Of a stretch of 64,000 nt of DNA, positions 58,061 to 64,000 are shown in pieces. A program made the translations under genes and the position numbers. The notes beneath the pieces were generated by a model. That model saw only the letters and a program-made list of their open reading frames with translations. It had not been told where the DNA came from and made no database searches. Within the stretch, counting starts at the first letter, position 1; every line of letters begins with the position of its first letter. Location of the stretch: NCBI RefSeq assembly GCF_018417635.1, contig NZ_CP071007.1:124001-188000 (forward strand). Reading direction: 5' to 3'. Origin of the DNA: Pseudomonas sp. SORT22 (GTDB lineage Bacteria; Pseudomonadota; Gammaproteobacteria; Pseudomonadales; Pseudomonadaceae).

Positions 58061-59166
58061 TGTTGAAAGGTGCAAGGGCGCCATTGGTGGAATCAACCAA
58101 AGGTACGAACGAGCGCAAATTCATCCATGTCGACATGGACTCGTTCTTTGTCTCAGTAGAACTTCTGGATGCTCCGCACCTGGTTGGGCGCCCTGTGGCC
58201 GTGGGCGGGACAGCGGCTGAGCGAGGGGTGATCAGCACTGCGAACTACCTGGCCAGGGAATATGGAGTAAGAAGTGGTATCGCCACTGCAACGGCACAAC
58301 GGCTCTGCCCGGATCTGGTCCTGCTGCCGACCCGGTTTGAAGTGTATGAAGCCGTGACTCGAAGGCTCGATGCAATATTCCGACGCTATACCGACAAGGT
58401 TGAGTTCCTGTCACTGGATGAGGCGTCGCTCGAGGTCACCGGTCAGTCTGCATTCAACGGCTCGGCAACTCATATGGCCATGCACATCCGTGCTGCGATC
58501 GAGCAGGAGCTGGGGCTGACGGCTTCTGCCGGAGTCGCGCCGTTGAAGTACTTGGCAAAAATCGCCTCCGAGGTGCAAAAGCCCAATGGCCTGTTTGTCA
58601 TCGTGCCCAAGGATGTCCGCGGCTTTCTCGATGAACTTGATGTACGCAAGATTCCTGGCGTTGGTCCCAAAACTTACGCCGTGCTTGAGAACCTGGGCTG
58701 TCGGCAATGCAAACACGTCACCGAAGAGAAAATCCCGTTGCTCATGCGCTACCTCGGCGTGCATGGGTTTTATGTGTGGGAGCGATGTCAGGGAATAGAA
58801 GAGCAGGAAGAGCGAGTAACCCACATCAAGTCGATTGGTATTGAACGAACACTCCCCTTCGATTGCCACGATTTTTCCAGCTGCCTGCAAGAGCTGGACA
58901 GATTGCTGGAAGGTCTGAGGGAACGCATTTCCGAAATGGGCGATGACTACCTGATCATCAAAAACCTGGTAAAGCTCAAGTTCTCGGACTTCTCGATTTC
59001 GTCGACCGAGGCGGCTTCCAACACCCTCAGTCAGGAGACAGTGACCACCCTGTGCCGGTTGCTCTGGGACACCAGGCGCGAGGGCCGCTCGGTGCGTTTG
59101 ATCGGGTTGTCGGTAAAGGTCAAAAGAAAGATCCAGGACGATATTCAATTAGAGCTTCCCTGGTAA
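58060..59166 (+). CDS. DinB-like Y-family DNA polymerase IV (operon-linked paralogue)
   Basis: 368 residues with a complete Y-family fold. Catalytic Asp25 in IHVDMDSFF, steric gate Phe30, SLDEA with Asp120/Glu121, TASAGVAPLKYLAKIAS, helix-hairpin-helix KIPGVGPKTYAVLE, little-finger domain (about 240-355) and a C-terminal QLELPW that fits the beta-clamp docking consensus. An extra 18 residues precede the usual DinB start (an in-frame later start has no ribosome binding site). Its ATG shares an A with the decarboxylase stop, so it is translationally coupled to a metabolic gene, unlike the chromosomal dinB. Expected to bypass N2-dG or alkylation lesions. Confidence 0.88.
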   Translation: MLKGARAPLVESTKGTNERKFIHVDMDSFFVSVELLDAPHLVGRPVAVGGTAAERGVISTANYLAREYGVRSGIATATAQRLCPDLVLLPTRFEVYEAVTRRLDAIFRRYTDKVEFLSLDEASLEVTGQSAFNGSATHMAMHIRAAIEQELGLTASAGVAPLKYLAKIASEVQKPNGLFVIVPKDVRGFLDELDVRKIPGVGPKTYAVLENLGCRQCKHVTEEKIPLLMRYLGVHGFYVWERCQGIEEQEERVTHIKSIGIERTLPFDCHDFSSCLQELDRLLEGLRERISEMGDDYLIIKNLVKLKFSDFSISSTEAASNTLSQETVTTLCRLLWDTRREGRSVRLIGLSVKVKRKIQDDIQLELPW

Positions 59167-59200
59167 CCAACAAGTAAACCCGAGTGGCAGGAGGCCCCGA

Positions 59201-59542
59201 ATGGTTAGGCGCTACGAACTCCCCAATGCGGCGTGGATATTGATCATGGATCTGGTTTCAACCACACAAAAGACCGGCCGGCCTCGTAATGACGACCGGC
59301 AGATGATCAACGGCATCTTCTGGATTCTTTGCTCTGGCGCAGCCTGGCGTGACTTGCCGGAACGCTTTGGCGCTTGGTCGACGGTGTATCAACGTTTTCG
59401 CGACTGGCGTGACGATGGCACCCTGGATCGTGTACTGGACCGGCTGCATGTTCGCCTCACCGAAGAGGGCCTGATCGACATGGACACCTGGACCCTCGAT
59501 CCTGTCACTGTCAGGGAGCAACTGGTCAAATGTTGTGCCTGA
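59201..59542 (+). pseudogene. IS5-family transposase remnant (first ORF, 3' truncated)
   Basis: 113 codons. The N-terminus YELPNAAWILIMDLV...RPRNDDRQMINGIFWILCSGAAWRDLPERFG is the DUF4096/helix-turn-helix part of IS427-group IS5 transposases. After LHVRLTEEGLIDMDTWTLDPVTVRE the reading ends; the DDE catalytic half is missing and nothing like it follows. A decayed insertion sequence at the junction between the island operon and hcnABC. Confidence 0.8.
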
Positions 59543-59631
59543 TGTACAGCTGTGCCACGAGTGGATGACAGCGTCCATGACGATGGCCTGAGCGCAGTAC
59601 TGCCAGTTTGTCCGGCAATCGGACCCTTTAG

Positions 59632-59645
59632 CTGGCCTGGATCAA
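59632..59645 (+). promoter_or_regulatory. Putative ANR (FNR-type) box of the hcn promoter
   Basis: CTGGC-CTGG-ATCAA: the right half-site is perfect, the left differs from TTGAT. Centre at 59638.5; a -10-like CTTAGT at 59666-59671 would put the start site near 59680, i.e. the box near -41.5, the class II position. HCN synthesis is known to need ANR at low oxygen. Confidence 0.55.
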
Positions 59646-59693
59646 TAGTCCTGACGCGCGCTTGGCTTAGTGTGCGCAGTCCATGTTTCTTTT

Positions 59694-59703
59694 TCACGGA
59701 CGA
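59694..59703 (+). promoter_or_regulatory. RsmA/RsmE binding site over the hcnA Shine-Dalgarno
   Basis: TCACGGACGA matches the consensus (A/U)CANGGANG(U/A) at every position. Its GGA is also the ribosome binding site, 9 nt before ATG 59710. Repression by RsmA/RsmE and relief by the GacA-controlled small RNAs is the known control of hcnA. Confidence 0.85.
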
Positions 59704-59709
59704 AAAGCT

Positions 59710-60024
59710 ATGCAGACTCTGGAGCGAAAGCTAGATATCCAGCCCCTGTCGCGGGCGGACATGACCATCGAACTCAACGGCCAGGCGGTGGCGGTCGCTG
59801 CCGGTGAAACCGTGCTCAGCGTGCTTAACGCCGTGGGCCTGCGCCAGGTGGCGCTTAACGATCACCAACAATTGACCGGCGCTTTCTGCGGCATGGGCGT
59901 GTGCCATTGCTGCCTGGTGTCGATCAACGGCCGGCCCAAGCGCCGCGCCTGCCAAACCGAGGTACAGCCGGGCATGCGGGTCGAAACCGGGACTAACCGT
60001 TTTGCCGGGCAGGAGGCACCATGA
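59710..60024 (+). CDS. hcnA: Hydrogen cyanide synthase subunit HcnA
   Basis: 104 residues. [2Fe-2S] ferredoxin-like subunit: Cys60, Cys65, Cys68 and Cys81 in FCGMGVCHCCLV...ACQT. With HcnB and HcnC it oxidises glycine to HCN and CO2 at the membrane. I start at ATG 59710 (MQTLERKLDIQPLSRAD), where the Rsm/Shine-Dalgarno site fits; an in-frame ATG nine codons upstream (59683) would be read through that site. Overlaps hcnB by 4 bp. Confidence 0.95.
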   Translation: MQTLERKLDIQPLSRADMTIELNGQAVAVAAGETVLSVLNAVGLRQVALNDHQQLTGAFCGMGVCHCCLVSINGRPKRRACQTEVQPGMRVETGTNRFAGQEAP

Positions 60025-61415
60025 GCTTGCGTCCAGTTATTGTCGGTGGTGGTTCGGCAGGTATGGCAGCGGCGATCGAGCTGGCCAGGCACGGTGTCTC
60101 GAGCCTGTTGTTTGATGAAGCCTCACGCCCGGGTGGCGTGGTGTTTCGCGGACCGCTGCGCAGCGGCGTCGACCTGGGCTACCTGGGTGCCCGCTACAGT
60201 AAGGCGCTGAAAAAACTGCACAAGGACTTCGCCGCCTGCGCCGATCGCATCGACCTGCGCCTGAACAGCCGTGTGGTCGGTGGGGACGAGCAGCGCCTGA
60301 TGGTACTCGATGGCGAAGAAACCCTGCACGAAATCGATTTTTCCCATCTGTTGCTGTCGGCCGGTTGCCACGAGCGCAACGTCCCGTTTGCCGGCTGGAC
60401 CTTGCCGGGTGTGATGTTGCTCGGCGGGCTTCAGTTGCAGATCAAAAGCGGTGTGGTCAAACCCCTGGGCAGTACCGTGATCGCTGGCACCGGGCCGTTG
60501 TTGCCGTTGGTGGCCTGCCAGTTGCACGCGGCCGGGGCGAAGGTTGCCGGCGTCTATGAAGCCTGCCCGTTCAGCAAGATTGCCCGTGAAAGTCTGGCGC
60601 TGATGAACAAGCCGCAGCTGTTCCTCGATGGCCTGAGCATGCTTGGCTACATGAAGCTCAACGGCATCCCCATGTACTACGGCTGGGGGATTGTCGAAGC
60701 CAAGGGTGAGGGTGAGCTGGCTGAAGTGACCGTGGCGCCCTACGGTGACGATTGGCAGCCGGACCTTTCCCGCGCCCAGCGCGAGCCGGCGCAAACCCTG
60801 GCGGTGGGCTACGGTTTTATCCCGCGCACCCAGCTCAGCCAGCAACTGGGCCTGGACCATGGCTTCAACGAAGACGGCTACCTGCGTCCAGAAAGCAACG
60901 TCTGGCAGCAAAGCAGCCAGCCGCACATCCACCTGGCCGGTGACATGGGCGGCATCCGTGGTGGTGAGGCGGCAATGCTCACCGGGCGCATCGCGGCTGT
61001 TTCGATCCTGCTGCAGCAGGAGGTACTCAACGCAGAAGAGGCGATCGAACTGCGCGAGAAATACCTCGGCCAGCTGGCAGCGATCAAACGCTTTCGCGCC
61101 GGGGTAGAGCGCTACACCCACCGCGGCACCAAGCAGATCGAGCTGCCGCAGGCGGACACGGTGATCTGTCGTTGCGAGCATGTCACCCGCAGCGACATCG
61201 ATCGCGCCCTGGAGCAGGGCGTCGAGGACATGGCCGGGTTGAAGATGCGCACCCGGGTGAGCATGGGCGACTGCCAGGGGCGCATGTGCGTCGGCTATTG
61301 CAGCGATCGCCTGCGCGAAGCGACCGGACGCGCCGATGTCGGCTGGCTGCGGCCGCGTTTCCCGATCGACCCGATTCCATTCTCTGCATTCCAGCAACTC
61401 GGCACGGAAGCCTGA
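60021..61415 (+). CDS. hcnB: Hydrogen cyanide synthase subunit HcnB
   Basis: 464 residues. FAD-binding GGGSAG (9-14) and a second nucleotide-binding part (AGDMGGIRGGEAAMLTG), then a C-terminal BFD-like [2Fe-2S] domain with Cys383, Cys385, Cys418 and Cys423. Electron-transfer flavoprotein of the complex. ATGA overlap with hcnA. Confidence 0.96.
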   Translation: MSLRPVIVGGGSAGMAAAIELARHGVSSLLFDEASRPGGVVFRGPLRSGVDLGYLGARYSKALKKLHKDFAACADRIDLRLNSRVVGGDEQRLMVLDGEETLHEIDFSHLLLSAGCHERNVPFAGWTLPGVMLLGGLQLQIKSGVVKPLGSTVIAGTGPLLPLVACQLHAAGAKVAGVYEACPFSKIARESLALMNKPQLFLDGLSMLGYMKLNGIPMYYGWGIVEAKGEGELAEVTVAPYGDDWQPDLSRAQREPAQTLAVGYGFIPRTQLSQQLGLDHGFNEDGYLRPESNVWQQSSQPHIHLAGDMGGIRGGEAAMLTGRIAAVSILLQQEVLNAEEAIELREKYLGQLAAIKRFRAGVERYTHRGTKQIELPQADTVICRCEHVTRSDIDRALEQGVEDMAGLKMRTRVSMGDCQGRMCVGYCSDRLREATGRADVGWLRPRFPIDPIPFSAFQQLGTEA

Positions 61416-61418
61416 AGC

Positions 61419-62675
61419 ATGAACAGAACCTATGATGTGGTCATCGCCGGTGGCGGTGTGATCGGTGCGTCCTGCGCCTACCAGCTGTCCAAACGCAAGA
61501 ACCTGAAGATCGCCCTGATCGATGCCAAGCGCCCGGGCAATGCCACCCGCGCGTCTGCCGGCGGCCTGTGGGCCATTGGTGAGTCCGTGGGCCTGGGCTG
61601 CGGGGTAATCTTCTTTCGCATGATGTCGGCCAAGCACAAGCGTGAAGCCCATGGCGCGGCAGTGGCGGTGGATTCGAGCACGCCGCACATCCTGCCGCAG
61701 TCGTTCTTCGACTTTGCCTTGCAGTCCAACGCACTTTATCCACAGCTGCACCGCGAGCTGATCGAGCGCCACGGCATGGACTTCAAGTTCGAGCGCACGG
61801 GCCTCAAGTACGTGATTTACGACGATGAAGACCGCCTCTACGCCGAGCACATCGTTGCGCAGATCCCGCACCTGGCCGACCAGGTGCGCTGGCTCGACCG
61901 CGATGCCCTGCGCCAGGCCGAACCTGCGGTGAGCCATGAGGCCCATGGTGCCCTGGAGTTTCTCTGCGATCACCAGGTCAGCCCGTTCCGCCTGGCTGAT
62001 TCCTATATGGAGGCGGCGCGCCAGAACGGTGTCGACCTGTTCCACAACACCAACATTACGGGTGTGCTGCATCAGGGTTCGCGGGTCAGCGGCGTGCAAA
62101 CCGCCGAAGAGGGCACCTTTCACTGCGATACCCTGATCAACGCCGCCGGCGCCTGGGCCGCAGACTTGAGCGAGTGGGCCACGGGCCTGCGGATTCCGGT
62201 CAAGCCGGTCAAAGGCCAGATCATCCTCACCGAGCGCATGCCCAAGCTGCTGCAAGGCTGCCTGACCACCAGCGACTGCTACATGGCGCAGAAGGACAAC
62301 GGTGAGATCCTGATCGGCAGCACCACCGAAGACAAAGGCTTCGACGTCAGCAACACCTTCCCGGAGATCAACGGCCTGGTTCAGGGCGCGGTGCGCTGCG
62401 TGCCGGAGCTGGCGCAGATCAACCTCAAGCGCACCTGGGCCGGCTTGCGCCCGGGCTCGCCGGACGAGCTGCCGATCCTGGGGCCGGTCAGCGAAGTCAG
62501 TGGCTACGTGAATGCCTGTGGACACTTTCGCACCGGCATCCTTACCTCGGCCATCACTGGCGTGCTGATCGACAAGGTCGTGAACCAGGAAACCCTGCCG
62601 CTGGATATCACCCCGTTCCTGGCCTCGCGTTTTGACCTGCTGGCTGTGGAAAACCAACAGGCTGCCCTGGCCTGA
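61419..62675 (+). CDS. hcnC: Hydrogen cyanide synthase subunit HcnC
   Basis: 418 residues. D-amino acid oxidase/glycine oxidase family, dinucleotide motif GGGVIG (11-16) and the C-terminal TWAGLRPGSPDELPILGP. Carries out the glycine dehydrogenation. Three bases after hcnB; ends before a shared hairpin. Confidence 0.96.
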   Translation: MNRTYDVVIAGGGVIGASCAYQLSKRKNLKIALIDAKRPGNATRASAGGLWAIGESVGLGCGVIFFRMMSAKHKREAHGAAVAVDSSTPHILPQSFFDFALQSNALYPQLHRELIERHGMDFKFERTGLKYVIYDDEDRLYAEHIVAQIPHLADQVRWLDRDALRQAEPAVSHEAHGALEFLCDHQVSPFRLADSYMEAARQNGVDLFHNTNITGVLHQGSRVSGVQTAEEGTFHCDTLINAAGAWAADLSEWATGLRIPVKPVKGQIILTERMPKLLQGCLTTSDCYMAQKDNGEILIGSTTEDKGFDVSNTFPEINGLVQGAVRCVPELAQINLKRTWAGLRPGSPDELPILGPVSEVSGYVNACGHFRTGILTSAITGVLIDKVVNQETLPLDITPFLASRFDLLAVENQQAALA

Positions 62676-62683
62676 TTGTGGAT

Positions 62684-62713
62684 AAGCCGGCCTTCAGCCT
62701 TGAAGGCCGGCTT
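62684..62713. terminator. Hairpin between convergent hcnC and lpd
   Basis: Perfect 13-bp palindromic arms AAGCCGGCCTTCA (62684-62696) and TGAAGGCCGGCTT (62701-62713), 4-nt loop. T tracts are short on both sides, so efficiency is uncertain; position supports a bidirectional terminator. A DnaA box (62678-62686) abuts it. Confidence 0.75.
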
Positions 62714-62737
62714 CATCCGTTCGACCGGACTGACTGA

Positions 62738-64000
62738 TCAGACCTGCATCGCCTTGCCGTCGACGTTCATCGCCGCCTGGCGCAGGGCTTCGGAGCGCGT
62801 CGGGTGCGGGTGGCAGGTGAGGGCGATGTCTTCAGCCGAGGCGCTGAACTCCATGGCCACGCAATACTCACCGATCATCTCGCTGACGCTTGGGCCAACC
62901 AGGTGCACGCCCAACACTTCATCGGTACGGGCATCTGCGAGGACCTTGGCGAAGCCTTCGGTCTCGTGGTTGATCTTGGCCCGGCTGTTGGCGCTGAAGG
63001 GGAACTTGCCGACCTTGTACTCGCGGCCTTCGGCCTTGAGCTGCTCTTCGGTCTTGCCGACGCTGGCCAGTTCCGGGCGGGTGTAGATGACCGCCGGAAT
63101 CAGGTTGTAGTTGACCTCGTGGGCCTTGCCGGCAATCTGTTCGATGCAGGAGATAGCCTCGTCCTCGGCCTTGTGCGCGAGCATCGCTCCGGAGGTGACA
63201 TCGCCAATTACCCACACCCCCGGGACGCTGGTGCGGTGGTGCCGGTTGGCGAGCATGCCGCGCTTGTCGGTTTCCAGGCCGACGCTTTCCAGGCCAAGGC
63301 CCTGGGTATAGGGGCGCCGGCCGATGGCAACCAGTACGTAGTCGGCCTCGAGGGTTTCGGCGCTGCCGCCTGCGGCAGGCTCCAGGCTCAGGTTCACCCC
63401 TTGCGCTGAAGCGCTGGCCTGGGTGACCTTGCTGCCGAGCTTGAACTTCATGCCTTGCTTGGCCAGGGCGCGTTGCAGGGTTTTTGCCGCTTCTTCATCA
63501 GTACCGGGGCAGATGCGATCGAGGTACTCGACCACGGTCACCTGGCTGCCCAGCCGGCGCCACACCGAACCCAGCTCCAGGCCGATGACCCCGGCGCCGA
63601 TTACCACCAGGTGCTTGGGCACTTCACTCAGGGCCAGGGCGCCGGTGGAGTCGATGATGCGCTGGTTGTCGATGGTCACGCCAGGCAGCGGCGTCGGTTC
63701 GGAGCCAGTGGCAATGACGATGTCCTTGGCCTCCAGCTCAGTTACCGCGCCCTGGTCGTCGGTCACCTTGACCCGACCAACTCCATCGAGCTTGCCCCAG
63801 CCCTTGATCCAGTCGACCTTGTTCTTGCGGAACAGGAACTCGATACCCTTGGTCAGGCCGCTGACGCTCTCATCCTTCTGCTTCATCATCTGCGCAAGGT
63901 TGAGGGTCGGTTTGACCTCGATGCCGAGGTTGGCGAACTCGCTGCCAACCGCCGCCTCATACAACTCGGAGGCATGTAGCAGGGCCTTTGACGGCATGCA
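62738..64000 (-). CDS. lpd: Dihydrolipoamide dehydrogenase, 5' part outside window
   Basis: 420 codons visible; about 50-60 N-terminal residues with the FAD GxGxxG motif lie beyond base 64000. The window edge cuts in the redox disulfide: the second Cys codon (63998-64000) and MPSKALLHASELY are present. NAD-binding VIGAGVIGLELGSVW, IGDVTSGAMLAHKAEDE and the C-terminal HPHPTRSEALRQAA with the catalytic His-Glu are intact. E3 of 2-oxoacid dehydrogenases or the glycine system; pseudomonads have several, and this resembles the stand-alone copy called lpd3. Confidence 0.93.
   Translation of the reverse strand, partial: CMPSKALLHASELYEAAVGSEFANLGIEVKPTLNLAQMMKQKDESVSGLTKGIEFLFRKNKVDWIKGWGKLDGVGRVKVTDDQGAVTELEAKDIVIATGSEPTPLPGVTIDNQRIIDSTGALALSEVPKHLVVIGAGVIGLELGSVWRRLGSQVTVVEYLDRICPGTDEEAAKTLQRALAKQGMKFKLGSKVTQASASAQGVNLSLEPAAGGSAETLEADYVLVAIGRRPYTQGLGLESVGLETDKRGMLANRHHRTSVPGVWVIGDVTSGAMLAHKAEDEAISCIEQIAGKAHEVNYNLIPAVIYTRPELASVGKTEEQLKAEGREYKVGKFPFSANSRAKINHETEGFAKVLADARTDEVLGVHLVGPSVSEMIGEYCVAMEFSASAEDIALTCHPHPTRSEALRQAAMNVDGKAMQV

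Noticed and set aside
58060..59166. Annotation as the housekeeping, SOS-regulated dinB
   Set aside because: It is embedded in and translationally coupled to a biosynthetic operon, has an N-terminal extension and no visible LexA box.

Overview
The window is a GC-rich Pseudomonas chromosome segment that spans the replication origin. Gene order (tsaC-dprA ... def-fmt-rsmB-trkA ... glyQS-gmhB-plsC, gyrB-recF-dnaN-dnaA | rpmH-rnpA-yidD-yidC-mnmE | mnmG-rsmG-parA-parB-atp operon-glmU-glmR-glmS) is the standard Pseudomonas origin layout. The hcnABC genes and protein character suggest the fluorescens/putida/entomophila part of the genus; the species cannot be fixed from this sequence alone.

Layout. 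1-13.5 kb: housekeeping block (5'-truncated qor, tsaC, dprA, def, fmt, rsmB, trkA, a TPR protein, a lipid A acyltransferase, tag, glyQ, glyS, gmhB, plsC). 13.6-25.2 kb: accessory block inserted between plsC and gyrB. It holds an MHS-type transporter plus GMC oxidoreductase with a LysR regulator, then a sulfide/persulfide module (SQR-like flavoprotein, persulfide-dioxygenase-like metallohydrolase and TauE exporter, divergent from a FisR-like sigma-54 regulator whose sensor cysteines are present), then an uncharacterised DUF3300-DUF2950 pair. 25.3-39 kb: replication core with two intergenic origin candidates (dnaA-rpmH and mnmE-mnmG) that are visibly copies of one another at a constant offset of 4,514 bp over about 240 bp. 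Two parS palindromes lie inside recF. 39-48 kb: parAB and the nine-gene ATP synthase operon with a recognisable promoter. 48-52.3 kb: glmU, glmR, glmS (amino-sugar synthesis).

52.3-59.6 kb: an AT-richer island directly downstream of glmS, i.e. at the Tn7 attachment position, ending at an IS5-type transposase remnant. It carries what I consider the most novel content. A 23-codon ORF is followed by a perfect 14-bp terminator hairpin and then five tightly packed or overlapping genes: a short S-adenosylmethionine-decarboxylase-like protein, a HemN-like radical SAM enzyme, an MFS exporter, a fold-type-I ornithine/lysine/arginine-type decarboxylase, and a second-type DinB (Pol IV) polymerase whose start codon overlaps the decarboxylase stop. 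I do not recognise this as a described pathway. The composition suggests an exported small molecule or modified peptide built from SAM- and amino-acid-derived amines, with a translesion polymerase as a possible self-protection factor.

59.7-64 kb: hcnABC (hydrogen cyanide synthase) with an ANR-like half-box and a perfect RsmA/RsmE recognition site over the hcnA ribosome binding site, then the 3' part of a convergent dihydrolipoamide dehydrogenase gene that runs off the window. The consensus DnaA box TTATCCACA occurs about 30 times, mostly inside housekeeping genes, and is absent from most of both accessory blocks and from the atp operon. No rRNA, tRNA, CRISPR or prophage was seen.
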